Origin: JBFISM01 sp041608535
GTDB taxonomy: Bacteria; Actinomycetota; Acidimicrobiia; Spongiisociales; UBA5794
Direction of reading: 5' to 3'
Assembly: GCA_041608535.1 (NCBI GenBank)
Contig: JBFISM010000002.1
Span: 35,211-99,210, forward strand
DNA length: 64,000 nt
The notes under the pieces are model-generated. The model did not search any database, was not told where the DNA came from, and saw only the letters and a list, made by a program, of their open reading frames with translations. A program made the translations under genes and the position numbers. Of the stretch, positions 32,858 to 41,939 are shown piece by piece. Positions within the stretch are counted from its first letter, which is position 1. Each line of letters opens with the position of its first letter.

Positions 32858-33891
32858 CGCCAGAGACGGTCATCGAGCGTGAGAGGATTCTCTCCAGCCG
32901 GCGCCGGTGGGCGGGCGCCGGGTTCGGTGTCGGTCTGGCCGCCATCGCGTGGATGGCTCTGTCTCTCGGCGCCGTGCGCATCCCGGCTGCCGAGGTCGTG
33001 GGTGTTCTCGGCGAACGGATCGGTCTGACCGTCGGTGACCCTCCCGGACGGCAGGCAGACGCCGTCGTCTGGGGCATCCGCATGCCTCGGCTGCTCCTCG
33101 GCGTCTCGGTCGGTGCGGCGCTCGCTCTGGTGGGTGGTGTCCTGCAAGGTCTGCTTCGCAACGAGCTCGCCGACCCGCATCTGCTTGGCATCGGCCCGGG
33201 CGCCGGCATCGGTGCTGCGCTCGGGTCGGCGGCCGGCGGGGTGCAAGGTGCGATCGCCGGGGGTGTCGCCGCCGGCGTGATCACCGCGTTTGCCATTCGA
33301 CGGCTCGCCAGCCGGGCGGCCATCGATCCCACCCGCATCGTCCTCTCCGGGGTTGCGTTGGGTGCGGTGCTCAGCGCCTGGGTGGGTTTCATCGTGTTCG
33401 CTGCAGACCGGGCCACGGTGCCACCCATCGAGTTCTGGCTGTTGGGGAGTCTCACCGGTGCGACGTGGCGCGCCTTCGGCACCACGGTCGTCTTCGTGGT
33501 CATCACTGCCGTCGTCATGCTGGCATCCGGCCGGATGCTCGACGTTCTCGCCCTCGGCGACGCCGACGCCAGACATCTCGGCATCGACGTCGATCTCGTG
33601 CGCACCGTTCTGCTCATCGCCGCCGGTGGTGCGGTGGGCGCCACGGTGGGCGCAGTCGGCGTGGTGGTCTTCGTGGGCCTTCTCGTCCCATTCGTGGTGC
33701 GGCGCATCGCGGGTCCCGTGCACCGTCATCTGCTCCCGATGGCGATGCTGGGTGGGGCATGTTTCGTGGTGGCGTCGGACCAGGTGGCTCGGCTCGCGCT
33801 GGAACCGATCGAGATTCCGGTTGGCCTGGTGACGGCCGCGGTGGGAGGTCCCCTGTTCTTGTGGCTGTTGACGAGGCGCCGCAATGGCTGA
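32854..33891 (+). CDS. FecCD-family ABC permease (HmuU-like)
   Basis: 345 residues, about ten helices. The FecCD markers are RMPRLLLGVSVGAALALVGG, LRNELADPHLLGIGPGAGIG and the coupling segment GDADARHLGIDVD, with VGVVVFVGLLVPFVVRRIAGP near the end. It forms the membrane channel for the ligand delivered by the HmuT-like lipoprotein. The GTG start overlaps the preceding stop by four bases and its own stop overlaps the ATPase start. Confidence 0.88.
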   Translation: MTPETVIERERILSSRRRWAGAGFGVGLAAIAWMALSLGAVRIPAAEVVGVLGERIGLTVGDPPGRQADAVVWGIRMPRLLLGVSVGAALALVGGVLQGLLRNELADPHLLGIGPGAGIGAALGSAAGGVQGAIAGGVAAGVITAFAIRRLASRAAIDPTRIVLSGVALGAVLSAWVGFIVFAADRATVPPIEFWLLGSLTGATWRAFGTTVVFVVITAVVMLASGRMLDVLALGDADARHLGIDVDLVRTVLLIAAGGAVGATVGAVGVVVFVGLLVPFVVRRIAGPVHRHLLPMAMLGGACFVVASDQVARLALEPIEIPVGLVTAAVGGPLFLWLLTRRRNG

Positions 33892-34705
33892 GTCCTTCGT
33901 GCAGGTGGAGGCGGTGAGCTTTCGCATCGGCGATGCACTGCTCGTACGGGACGTCTCCTTGGACGTGCGGCCGGGGGAGCGGGTGGCCATCGTCGGTCCC
34001 AACGGTGCGGGTAAGTCCACTCTGCTGCACCTCGTCGCCGGGGATCTCGCCCCGAGCACGGGTCGGGTGCTTCTCGACGGCGCCGACGTCGCCCAGCGGT
34101 CGTTCGATGAGCTGGCGAGGCTGCGGTCGATGCTCACGCAACGGAGCGTCATCGACGTCCCCTATACAGCTGCTCAGATCGTCGCCATGGGTCGTTTTCC
34201 GCACCGTCACGATGCCAACAACACGAGCAGCCTCGACCAGGCGGCCGTCCGCAGGGCCATGGCCGTGACCGACACCACCCGTTTCTCCACACGTGTTTTC
34301 GGCACCCTCTCGGGCGGCGAGAAAACGCGTGTGTCCCTGGCGAGAGTGCTGGCCCAGGAGGCTCCGATCGTGCTGCTCGACGAACCGACCACGGCGCTCG
34401 ACCTGGCGCACCAGCAGCGGGTTCTGCGGACGGTTGGTTCGCTTGGCGCAGAGGGGCGGGCGGTCATCGCCGTGCTGCACGACCTGAACTCGGCAGCAGC
34501 CTTTGCCGACGTGATCCACATCATGCACGGCGGGTCCATCGTCGCCTTCGGCGACCCCAAGGCCGTGTTGTCCACCGCGCTGCTGAGCGACGTGTTCGCC
34601 ACCCCGTTGATCGTCGTAGATCATCCCTTGCACGATGGACCGCTGGTGCTCCCGGCTCGACACCAAGGCACCCATGACCGGTCTCGGCGAGACGGGTCGC
34701 GCTAG
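33884..34705 (+). CDS. ABC importer ATPase for heme or siderophore (HmuV/FecE-like)
   Basis: 273 residues with Walker A VGPNGAGKST (about 37-46), the signature LSGGEKTRV, Walker B IVLLDEPTTALD and the H-loop histidine in VIAVLHDL. A long region after the Q loop (NTSSLDQAAV) resembles HmuV. It powers uptake by the permease. It overlaps the permease stop by eight bases. Its stop overlaps that of the convergent GlxA regulator gene by four bases. Confidence 0.88.
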   Translation: MAESFVQVEAVSFRIGDALLVRDVSLDVRPGERVAIVGPNGAGKSTLLHLVAGDLAPSTGRVLLDGADVAQRSFDELARLRSMLTQRSVIDVPYTAAQIVAMGRFPHRHDANNTSSLDQAAVRRAMAVTDTTRFSTRVFGTLSGGEKTRVSLARVLAQEAPIVLLDEPTTALDLAHQQRVLRTVGSLGAEGRAVIAVLHDLNSAAAFADVIHIMHGGSIVAFGDPKAVLSTALLSDVFATPLIVVDHPLHDGPLVLPARHQGTHDRSRRDGSR

Positions 34706-35655
34706 GCGACTCTCGAGGTGCGGAAGCTGGTGCGGTATGTGCCCGGCGGGACGCCCACCACCCTGCGGAAGTGCAGCCGCATGTTGGTCGCCGTGCCGAA
34801 GCCGCTGTCGACGGCGATCCAATCGATGGTCGCATCGGTGGTCTCCAGCATGCGCTGTGCCAACCGGACCCGCTCCAAGACGAGCCACTGATGTGGCGTC
34901 GTTCCGGTGGTCTCCCGGAAACGGCGGGCGAAGGTGCGGGGACTCATCGCGGCCTGGCGGGCCATATCTTCCACCGTGATCGGTTCGGCGGCATTCGCCC
35001 GGGCCCAATCCAGGGTCTCGTTGAGGAGATCTGCGTCAGGTGGTGAGGCTATCGGCTGCTCGATGTACTGTGCCTGGCCGCCGTCGCGATGGGGTGGAAC
35101 GACGAGCCGGCGCGCCAGGGAGTTGGCGACTTCGGCACCGTGGTCCTTGCGGACGAGATGGAGACAGAGGTCGATACCGGACGCCGCCCCGGCAGACGTG
35201 GCGATGCCGTCTTCGTCGATGTAGAGCACGTTGGGATCTACCTCGATCCCGGGATACTTCTGGAGCTCCGTGACACGTCGCCAGTGCGTGGTGGCCCGGC
35301 GGCCCTCGAGCAGACCCGCCTCGGCGAGGGCGAACGCACCGGTGCAGATCGACACGATCTCCGCTCCGCGCTCGTGCTCCCTAACCAGTGCATCCAGCAG
35401 CTCGGCCGGATATGGCCCGTCGAGGATCGGGGGGACGATGATCCGGTCGACTCCGGAGAGATCTTCGAGGCCGTAGGGCGTATCGATTGTGAAACCCGCT
35501 GCGGTCGTGACGGGCGCCGGCCCTGCGGCAACGAGCTTGAAGTCGTACCACCCCTCCGCCAGGTCGTGCCGGGGGGTACCGAACACCTCGATGGTGACGC
35601 CCAGTTCGAAGAGCTCGACACCCTCCGGCAGCACTGTCGCCACGGTTCGGACCAT
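34702..35655 (-). CDS. GlxA-family transcriptional regulator (DJ-1/PfpI domain plus AraC HTH)
   Basis: 317 residues. An N-terminal class I glutamine-amidotransferase-like domain has the nucleophile-elbow ICTGAFALAEAGLLEG. An AraC-type two-helix DNA-binding domain follows from about residue 210, with PITVEDMARQAAMSPRTFARRFRE and TMRLHFRR-like segment NMRLHFRRVVGVPPGTYR. Such proteins regulate catabolism of carnitine, dimethylglycine, amino acids or nucleotides. The start at 35655 coincides with the expected transcription start of a TTGACA/TAAGAA promoter, so it is probably leaderless. Confidence 0.88.
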   Translation of the reverse strand: MVRTVATVLPEGVELFELGVTIEVFGTPRHDLAEGWYDFKLVAAGPAPVTTAAGFTIDTPYGLEDLSGVDRIIVPPILDGPYPAELLDALVREHERGAEIVSICTGAFALAEAGLLEGRRATTHWRRVTELQKYPGIEVDPNVLYIDEDGIATSAGAASGIDLCLHLVRKDHGAEVANSLARRLVVPPHRDGGQAQYIEQPIASPPDADLLNETLDWARANAAEPITVEDMARQAAMSPRTFARRFRETTGTTPHQWLVLERVRLAQRMLETTDATIDWIAVDSGFGTATNMRLHFRRVVGVPPGTYRTSFRTSRVA

Positions 35656-35662
35656 GGCAGGA

Positions 35663-35690
35663 TTCTTACGTATATTGGCGTTTCTGTCAA
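35663..35690 (-). promoter_or_regulatory. Promoter of the GlxA-type regulator, leaderless
   Basis: On the reverse strand a perfect TTGACA is followed after 16 bases by TAAGAA, whose downstream edge is seven bases from the ATG. ATTG and CAAT arms of an imperfect palindrome overlap the -35 and may be an autoregulatory operator. Confidence 0.55.
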
Positions 35691-35747
35691 TAGCGGATCG
35701 CGGTGGGTCATGAGAGATTGCGCACAAGACGCCAAAGGAGCCTCACC

Positions 35748-36236
35748 ATGCTGCTGCACCCACTCCTCGCCACGGACCTTGCCGCCACGATCATCGACGA
35801 TCGCCTTGCACATGCGGCTCGACTGCGAGAGGGCAGTGTGGGTGCGCTCCCGGCCCCGACTCCCACCGTGGCGTCCCCGCTCGCGGTCGTGGCCGATCCC
35901 GACGGTGCGAACACCGACTTGGTGGGATTGCTGCGTCGAACCGGCGACCTGTTGGTGCGAGCCCCGGCGGCGCCGGCGCATGCGGAAAGAATCGAGGACG
36001 TTGTCAATCAGCTGCTCGCAGCCGTCGAAGCCACCGGTCGGGTGGTGCCACCACGGGTGCATCATCTCGACCCCCCGATCGTCATCGCCCGCACGCTCGG
36101 ACGACTGGCGGAAGCGGTCGCCGGGGGCAACCTGGAGATCGACAAGCACCGGGCCAAGGCGATCGAAGCGGCGTTGTTCGACCAAGCTGCCGGCGAGATC
36201 GTGGCGGCCACAGCCAGTCACCACAGAGCCGCCTAG
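35748..36236 (+). CDS. Helical protein of unknown function
   Basis: I do not recognise this 162-residue protein. It is Ala-rich, with no signal or membrane segment, and is predicted mostly helical. The segments VVNQLLAAVEATGRVVPPRVHH and RTLGRLAEAVAGGNLEIDKHRAK look like packed helices. AAGGAG stands before the ATG at 35748. It lies divergent to the GlxA regulator, which may control it, and 79 bases before adenosine deaminase. Confidence 0.55.
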   Translation: MLLHPLLATDLAATIIDDRLAHAARLREGSVGALPAPTPTVASPLAVVADPDGANTDLVGLLRRTGDLLVRAPAAPAHAERIEDVVNQLLAAVEATGRVVPPRVHHLDPPIVIARTLGRLAEAVAGGNLEIDKHRAKAIEAALFDQAAGEIVAATASHHRAA

Positions 36237-36302
36237 CTCCCAGGCCACTCGACGGCCATCCCCGTGCAGGCGCCGGCGAGATCGGCCGCCCAGAGTTCCC
36301 GG

Positions 36303-36308
36303 TAGCCT
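36303..36308 (+). promoter_or_regulatory. -10 element for a leaderless transcript of adenosine deaminase
   Basis: TAGCCT is six bases before the ATG at 36315; no ribosome site fits between. Same arrangement as upstream of the MBL-fold gene. Confidence 0.5.
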
Positions 36309-36314
36309 TCCGGG

Positions 36315-37397
36315 ATGGCACCGCTGCCCACAGAAGACATCATCCGCCAAGCACCCAAGGTCGTGCTCCACGATCACCTGGATGGCGGGTTGCGTCCCGG
36401 AACGATCGTCGACCTCGCCGAAGAAGCCGGATACGACCAGCTCCCAACGCACGACCCGGCTGAGCTGGCGGCGTGGTTCACCGAGGGGGCCAACCGGCGC
36501 GACCTCGTGCTCTACCTGGAGACGTTTCAGCACACCGTCGCCGTGACGCAGACCAAGGATGCGCTCGCTCGTGTGGCACGAGAGTGCGCCGAGGATCTCG
36601 CCGCCGATGGCGTGGTGTACGCCGAAGTGCGCTTCGTCCCAGAGCTGCATCTCGAGGGTGGGCTGACGCTGGACGAGGTCGTCGAGGCAGTGCTCGCCGG
36701 CTTCGCCGAGGGTTCGGCGGCAACGGGCATCACCGTTGGAGTGCTGTGCACCGCAATGCGGACCGCGGCTCGCTCCACGGAGATCGCCGGGCTGGCCATC
36801 CGTCACCGCGACGAAGGCGTGGTGGGATTCGATATCGCCGGTGCCGAGGCGGGGTTTCCACCAACTCGTCATCTCGACGCCTTCCAGCTCATCCAGCGCG
36901 AGAACGGGCACATCACGATCCACGCCGGTGAGGCGTTCGGGCTGCAGTCGATCTGGGAAGCGGTCCAGTTCTGCGGCGCCGAGCGGCTGGGTCACGGAGT
37001 CCGCATCGTCGACGACATCAGTGTGGCCGACGACGGCACCGCAACACTGGGGAGGCTGGCGAGCTTCGTGCGCGACCGCCGCATCCCGCTCGAGATGTGC
37101 CCCTGGTCCAACGTCCACACCGGTGCTGCGGAGTCGATCGAGACCCATCCCATCAGACTCCTCGCCGACTTGCGGTTCCGCGTGACCGTCAACACCGACA
37201 ACCGCCTCATGTCGGGAACGTCGATGACCAACGAGTTCGCATCGCTGGTCGAGGTGCACGGCTGGGACCTCGCCAAGATCGAGTGGCTCACCATCAATGC
37301 GATGAAATCGTCGTTCTGGCCCTTCGACGAACGTCTCGACATCATCAACCACGTCATCAAACCCGGCTACGCGGCTCTTCGAGCTTTTGTGGTCTGA
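36315..37397 (+). CDS. add: Adenosine deaminase
   Basis: 360 residues of the amidohydrolase fold. It converts adenosine to inosine in purine salvage. Metal ligands and catalytic residues are visible in LHDHLDGGL (HxH), [10 protein letters not shown] (HAGE), [18 protein letters not shown] and [10 protein letters not shown]. The last has TDN where many enzymes have TDDP; Asn there is characteristic of actinobacterial Add. The start is set by the TAGCCT element six bases upstream. With a BMP nucleoside importer 17 kb away the cell can take up and process nucleosides, though the genes are not adjacent. Confidence 0.92.
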   Translation: MAPLPTEDIIRQAPKVVLHDHLDGGLRPGTIVDLAEEAGYDQLPTHDPAELAAWFTEGANRRDLVLYLETFQHTVAVTQTKDALARVARECAEDLAADGVVYAEVRFVPELHLEGGLTLDEVVEAVLAGFAEGSAATGITVGVLCTAMRTAARSTEIAGLAIRHRDEGVVGFDIAGAEAGFPPTRHLDAFQLIQRENGHITIHAGEAFGLQSIWEAVQFCGAERLGHGVRIVDDISVADDGTATLGRLASFVRDRRIPLEMCPWSNVHTGAAESIETHPIRLLADLRFRVTVNTDNRLMSGTSMTNEFASLVEVHGWDLAKIEWLTINAMKSSFWPFDERLDIINHVIKPGYAALRAFVV

Positions 37398-37508
37398 TCA
37401 CTCGCCGCACACAGGCTGCAACATCGGTGCTGTCTTACGATCGGCCCTGCTCGAGCCTTGATGGGTGTGAGAAGTCAGTCGCTTCAGCCCAACGGCGGCA
37501 GGTGGTCG

Positions 37509-37976
37509 ATGTCCTTCGATGACAAACCGATCGAGGCGTTCCGCAAGTTCGTTGCCGGCAACGAAGCCGGGCTGCGGCATGCCCTGACGGCTGCGTTGGG
37601 CGCCGAGCTGGGCCGGGAAGCCGCTGCCGAGGCGCTTGCCTACGGCTGGGAGAGTTGGGATCGGGTGGCGGCTATGGACAACGCCGCCGGCTATCTCTAC
37701 CGGGTCGGACTCAACTGGGGCCGCAAACGAAGTCGGCGACGTCCCGTGTCCTTGCCAGAACTGTCGACGCCGGGTGTCCCGTGGATCGAGCCGGGTCTGT
37801 CCCTGGCGTTGGCGCAGCTGTCCGACAAGCAGCGCACGGCGATCTACCTGGTCCACGGTCACGAATGGTCACTTGCCGAGGTGGCTGAGCTGCTCGGTGT
37901 GGCCAAGGGCACCGTGCAGACCCATCTCGAGCGGGGCATGCAGCGCTTGCGCCGCGAGCTGGGTGTGGAGGTATGA
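37509..37976 (+). CDS. ECF-like sigma factor with a divergent region 2
   Basis: 155 residues. Region 4 is good: LSDKQRTAIYLVHGHEWSLAEVAELLGVAKGTVQTHLERGMQRLR. The N-terminal part (IEAFRKFVAGNEAGLRHALT, then AAAEALAYGWESWDRVAAM) follows the region 2 pattern only loosely, as in SigE-like and RNA polymerase sigma-70-like small factors of actinobacteria. Its stop overlaps the start of the large membrane protein gene by four bases, which should be its anti-sigma partner. It is the second sigma/anti-sigma pair of this layout in the window. ATG 37509 gives the best-defined N-terminus. Confidence 0.75.
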   Translation: MSFDDKPIEAFRKFVAGNEAGLRHALTAALGAELGREAAAEALAYGWESWDRVAAMDNAAGYLYRVGLNWGRKRSRRRPVSLPELSTPGVPWIEPGLSLALAQLSDKQRTAIYLVHGHEWSLAEVAELLGVAKGTVQTHLERGMQRLRRELGVEV

Positions 37977-39583
37977 CGATGAAGCTCACCGATCAAATCC
38001 GCGAGTATGCGGCGCTCGTCGACGCCGAGCAGACTCCGATCTCCGTTGAGGAGATCGTCGCCCGGCGAGACGATCTCGCCGTGGTGCGCACCCTTCCACG
38101 ACCACGAGCCACAACGCAGTCGGGCGGTCTGTGGATTGCAGCCGCAGCCGCCGTGGTGACGATCGTGCTCATCGGTGCTGCTGCGCTCTTGCTGCGCGGA
38201 TCGTCGAGCGTTCCTCCTGCCGACACAGTTCCCGATCCGATCCCACCGCTCACCGACTCGCTGTTCGCTCCTGTCGAGACGCCGACCGGTTTCGTGCTCC
38301 AATCAGTGGAGTTCAACCAGCAAGAAGACGACAGCCATTTCGTCTACTTGCGGGATACCGGCAGCCAGCGGTGGGTCCCGAGTGCCGGAGGGTTCTCTGT
38401 CGATGCACGACCTCGGCTGCTCGCCGCCGACGGTGACGGAGCGCCGGGCAACGCGGTCGTCGCTGCTCGAGCACGGCTCGAGGCGGCGCTGGACACGGCC
38501 GGCGCTGAGGCCGTCGAGATCGCCGGGCAGGAGGCCGTCTTGCTGGAGACGACTTTCGAGCAGTCCGACGTCTCGGCAACCCACCTCTCGCTTCTCGTCC
38601 ACGACGGATCCGGTGGGATGTTCGAGGTGACCGCGGTCGGATTGAGTCGAGAAGAGGTGGTCGAGCTCGGCGCATCGATAGGCCGGGTGGATGCGGAGGA
38701 GCTCGAAGAACAGGCGCTTGCGCTGCCCTGGTCGCACCGTGCGGTGGTCTTCCACCGAGACTTCGTGTACGAGGTGCCACCGCAGCTGGAATCGGTCATG
38801 GCCGCGGGGTCGAGAGTTGTGCTGGGAGTCGACCTCTTCACACCGCGTCTGCTCAGCGGTGGCGCAGCAACGAGGTCGAATCTCGGCCACGTGTACGTGG
38901 CTGCGGACGGCCGGGATGCGGGTTCGGTTGCGGCGACACTGGCCGGCGCCGCCGGGGTGTTGAGCGTCGTGCAATCCCCGGCGCTGGCTCGAGCCCATGT
39001 AAAGATGCTCGTCACCGTCGCCGAGAGTGGTCCCATCCTCGGCGAGGATCCCCTGGTCCGCCAGGCGGCGATGAGCGCCGAGCCGGGGTTCGACGCGAGC
39101 GAACTCGGGGTCGAGGTTCCGCTGGTGCCTCTCACCGCGGCACCGTCGCTGCCCGATTGGATACTCGCCGAAGACGATCCCGCCCGCTATCGGCCGGGTC
39201 CCACCGGGATCGTCGTGATCGGACGGGTGGTTGCTCCGGGCGCTACCGATGATCCGTTGCTGCTCTCGTGGATCACCGGAACCGACGAGTGGTGCCGGGC
39301 CACCGTCTTTGCCACGAGCGGTGGCACGGGGTGTACGCCTGTAGGGCCGTTCCAATACGGCGTGGTTGGAGAGCTCACCGGTGAAGGTGATGCCCTGACC
39401 TATGTCGTTCCGTTGAACACCGCGGTCGTTCAGTTCGTGACCAGGGATGGGTCGTTCTGGCAGCAGCCCGTGGCCGGCCTCGGTCTCTTCCCGTACGGCA
39501 ACGGCGTACTGCGACCGGTGGAGTTGATCGCACTCGACGCTACCGGCGGCGAGATCGGGCGCTGGACCGTGAGCGACGGTTGA
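37973..39583 (+). CDS. Large single-pass membrane protein, probable anti-sigma partner
   Basis: 536 residues. About 50 cytoplasmic residues (REYAALVDAEQTPISVEEIV) precede one helix, LWIAAAAAVVTIVLIGAAALLL, and an extracytoplasmic region of about 460 residues. No zinc-binding anti-sigma motif is seen in the short inner part. The outer region is strand-rich with LLHDG-type turns and one Cys pair (EWCRATVF, GTGCTPVG) that could form a disulfide. It overlaps the sigma-factor gene by four bases, which argues for a regulatory pair. The outer domain is unrecognised. Confidence 0.62.
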   Translation: MTMKLTDQIREYAALVDAEQTPISVEEIVARRDDLAVVRTLPRPRATTQSGGLWIAAAAAVVTIVLIGAAALLLRGSSSVPPADTVPDPIPPLTDSLFAPVETPTGFVLQSVEFNQQEDDSHFVYLRDTGSQRWVPSAGGFSVDARPRLLAADGDGAPGNAVVAARARLEAALDTAGAEAVEIAGQEAVLLETTFEQSDVSATHLSLLVHDGSGGMFEVTAVGLSREEVVELGASIGRVDAEELEEQALALPWSHRAVVFHRDFVYEVPPQLESVMAAGSRVVLGVDLFTPRLLSGGAATRSNLGHVYVAADGRDAGSVAATLAGAAGVLSVVQSPALARAHVKMLVTVAESGPILGEDPLVRQAAMSAEPGFDASELGVEVPLVPLTAAPSLPDWILAEDDPARYRPGPTGIVVIGRVVAPGATDDPLLLSWITGTDEWCRATVFATSGGTGCTPVGPFQYGVVGELTGEGDALTYVVPLNTAVVQFVTRDGSFWQQPVAGLGLFPYGNGVLRPVELIALDATGGEIGRWTVSDG

Positions 39584-39602
39584 CCTGACCCTCTCCGCCG
39601 AG

Positions 39603-39622
39603 CCCGGCGTTACTGCGCCGGG
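39603..39622. terminator. Short hairpin shared by convergent transcripts
   Basis: CCCGGCG and CGCCGGG form a 7-bp stem around a six-base loop between the anti-sigma gene and the ArsR relic. The relic's TAA stop lies in the loop. Confidence 0.4.
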
Positions 39623-39822
39623 GACGTGAGCTGCTCTGCCATGACCTCGCGCAGCAGATCCATGGCCTCGATGATCTTCGGTGAGGCGAGCGAGTAATAC
39701 ACGAAGTGTCCCTCGCGGCGCGACCGTACCAGCCCCTTGTCACGCAGCACCGCCAAGTGTGGCGAGACGTTGGCCTGCGGCAGGAAGACAGCCAGGTCTA
39801 TCTGGAGCTGAGCTGAACCGCC
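39610..39822 (-). pseudogene. Truncated ArsR/SmtB-family transcriptional regulator
   Basis: In frame to the TAA at 39610 the reverse strand reads LPQANVSPHLAVLRDKGLVR, then SRREGHFVYYSLASPKIIEA and a closing helix MDLLREVMAEQL. These are the recognition helix, wing and C-terminal helix of an ArsR-type winged helix. A TGA at 39823-39825 interrupts the frame about 20 residues before, and no start codon lies between. The upstream stretch still shows a weak DPLQPRF trace like the DPTRLRIL start of the family but is broken by stops. The gene is a relic, wedged between the sulfatase and the sigma pair. Confidence 0.75.
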
Positions 39823-39902
39823 TCAGATCTCGGTCGTTCTTCTCGCCGCCGGGACGAACCGAGGCTGGAGCGGATCCGTCGGCGGCGTCGGCTACGGAGC
39901 CG

Positions 39903-41939
39903 TCAACGTCGCGGCTCGAGCAACCGCAGCGAGCCATCGGGGAGGAGTTGTGCGATGTCGACCGAATTGTTCTGCTTGGTGAAATACGCCGGGTGCACCA
40001 TCGCCTGGAACTGAGGTCTGTCTTGCTCGACGAAGGTGCGCGTCACCGCACCGACCACGTCGTTGACGATCACCACGAGGATCTCCGAGCCGTCGAAGTC
40101 GCCCTGCAATAGCCCGGTGACTCGCGACGGCATGACATCGCCGTCCTGCAGCACTCCCGTGTAGATGTCGCGCAGCTCGATGTCGACGGTGCCATCACCA
40201 GAAGCCAGGGCGGCCACATCGATGGGCTCGCCGACGAGGTCGGGGGCACCCGGCGGGACCAGATCCCACGGGTCGCCGGTGGGGAACCAGCGATCGAGCC
40301 GCCCAGCCACGTCGAGTGCCTCGGCTCCGTCCCCCCCGTACGTGATGTCGCCGTCGTGGCCCCGGGTGGTGGATTCAGCGCGTTGCGGGTCGGGTCCCAA
40401 CAGGGACACGCCATCGGTCTCCCAGGGGAGCGTGATGCCGAGCACGTCGGCGATCGTGGGGAGGATGTCGGTGGTGTGGACGCGCCGATCGTCGACGACC
40501 CCGGCGCTGAGCCCCGGCGCCTTCACGAACAAGGGGATGGCAGCGACCTCGCCGATGGTGTTTTCGCTGATACGACGCTGGTGCTCCACCTCAGGCTTCA
40601 CTGCGATACCGTGATCGGAGACGACGAGGATGATGGCGTCGTCGTAGATCCCGGCGCGGTCCGCGGCATCGAGGATCTGTCCGAGCACGGTATCGGCGTA
40701 CTCCACCTGGATGAGGTGACGCTGCACGGCTTGCTGTGACAAGAACTCGTCCGGACCCCACCCCGGCGAATCGCTACCCGGCGCCCGCTCCTCGTCGAGC
40801 GGGTAGCGCCGGCCATCGGCGAGGAACTGCCACGGGTGGTGGGGGATGAGGGCATGCACGTAGTAGAGCGGGACTTCCCCGGCGGTCGGTGCGCGTATGT
40901 CATCGAGGATCGTTCGTATCGGTGTGCGTGGATCGGCCTCGAAGTTCTCGCGGAACTCCGAGATGAGGTCGAACTCGGTTGTTGCGGCGCCGAAGTCGCC
41001 CCACCCCGCATCGATCTGCGGGAGATCGGAGCTGAGGTTCTCCGGCAACAGCACGTGGCCGGCGACAACGCCAACGTCGCGAAGCAGCGGTGTTTGCGAC
41101 GTGCCGAGTCCCTCACAGACCGCCGGTGGGCACAACTGGGTGATCGTCTCGTACACGGTGAGCTCGTGTGAGTCCTGGAGCAGTGTGAACAGGTTGTTCG
41201 GATACTGCGAAGCGAAGGGGATGAGCGAATGGTCCGGCGTGACTCCGGTCAAGATGGCCGGCACCGAATGCTCCGTCGACTCCTCCACGGTGACGGCGTT
41301 GCGAAACCAGACCCCATCTGCAGCCAGCCGGGCGAAACCCGGATACCGGTCGGTTCTCAGGTTCCCGTCGCCGTCCATGAGCGAGGCGGCCGGCAGCTCG
41401 TCGAACACCACCATCACCACCGGAACGAGTCTGTCGGGCTGTACCGAGCTGCCCAGCTCGGCGCCGCCACTCGAAGCCATCGCCCCTGCCGGAGTGGCGA
41501 AGAGAAAGAGCAGGAACAAGACGAGTGGCGCCGGAGAGAGGTAACGGGCCAGCATGCGTGGTGTGTCGAAGCTGTGGAAGATCCACGCCACGACGAGACC
41601 GATGACAGCGGCCACCGCGGTCGTCGGTAGCCATTCGATAGGGATCCTGCGCACGTACAGCAGCGCCAGTGAGGAGGCCGTCACGGCGATGAGGACGAAC
41701 CCCAGAGCCCGTCCGACGAGACCAGGAAGGCTGCCCAGCAGTGCCGCCACCAACGGAATCCCGATCGCCAGCAGCAGCCCGAGACCGATGATCTCCCAGG
41801 TCGGGGAACGGCGGGCGACGAAGAACGCTGCATTGCGACCCAGCAGATCGAGCACCGGCCACGTGACCCCGAGTGAGGTGAGTGCGAGCAGCGCAGCGAA
41901 CCGATCGAATCGGTCAGTGGTGCCGCTCCGGCTCGTCAT
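39903..41939 (-). CDS. Membrane-anchored sulfatase/alkaline phosphatase-superfamily enzyme (LTA-synthase-like layout)
   Basis: 678 residues. Five helices (about 12-155) precede an extracytoplasmic sulfatase-like domain: VVMVVFDELPAASLMDGDGN opens with the metal Asp, NAVTVEESTEHSVPAILTG carries the likely Ser/Thr nucleophile region, YYVHALIPHHPW and LVVSDHGIAVKPE give the metal-binding His/Asp set. This layout occurs in lipoteichoic acid synthase-like and phosphoethanolamine-transferase-like enzymes, but the substrate is unknown. It is the last gene of a three-gene reverse operon, and its ATG overlaps the methyltransferase stop. A cell-envelope modification role is inferred. Confidence 0.78.
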   Translation of the reverse strand: MTSRSGTTDRFDRFAALLALTSLGVTWPVLDLLGRNAAFFVARRSPTWEIIGLGLLLAIGIPLVAALLGSLPGLVGRALGFVLIAVTASSLALLYVRRIPIEWLPTTAVAAVIGLVVAWIFHSFDTPRMLARYLSPAPLVLFLLFLFATPAGAMASSGGAELGSSVQPDRLVPVVMVVFDELPAASLMDGDGNLRTDRYPGFARLAADGVWFRNAVTVEESTEHSVPAILTGVTPDHSLIPFASQYPNNLFTLLQDSHELTVYETITQLCPPAVCEGLGTSQTPLLRDVGVVAGHVLLPENLSSDLPQIDAGWGDFGAATTEFDLISEFRENFEADPRTPIRTILDDIRAPTAGEVPLYYVHALIPHHPWQFLADGRRYPLDEERAPGSDSPGWGPDEFLSQQAVQRHLIQVEYADTVLGQILDAADRAGIYDDAIILVVSDHGIAVKPEVEHQRRISENTIGEVAAIPLFVKAPGLSAGVVDDRRVHTTDILPTIADVLGITLPWETDGVSLLGPDPQRAESTTRGHDGDITYGGDGAEALDVAGRLDRWFPTGDPWDLVPPGAPDLVGEPIDVAALASGDGTVDIELRDIYTGVLQDGDVMPSRVTGLLQGDFDGSEILVVIVNDVVGAVTRTFVEQDRPQFQAMVHPAYFTKQNNSVDIAQLLPDGSLRLLEPRR

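Noticed and set aside
33614..35008. 464-codon reverse frame over the importer permease and ATPase
   Set aside because: No domain pattern; the forward frames encode FecCD and ABC proteins.
35238..37352. 704-codon reverse frame opposite adenosine deaminase
   Set aside because: Shadow with unlikely composition; the forward frame has all deaminase motifs.
36315..37397. TDN in place of TDDP in adenosine deaminase as a lost active-site residue
   Set aside because: This variant is standard for actinobacterial Add.
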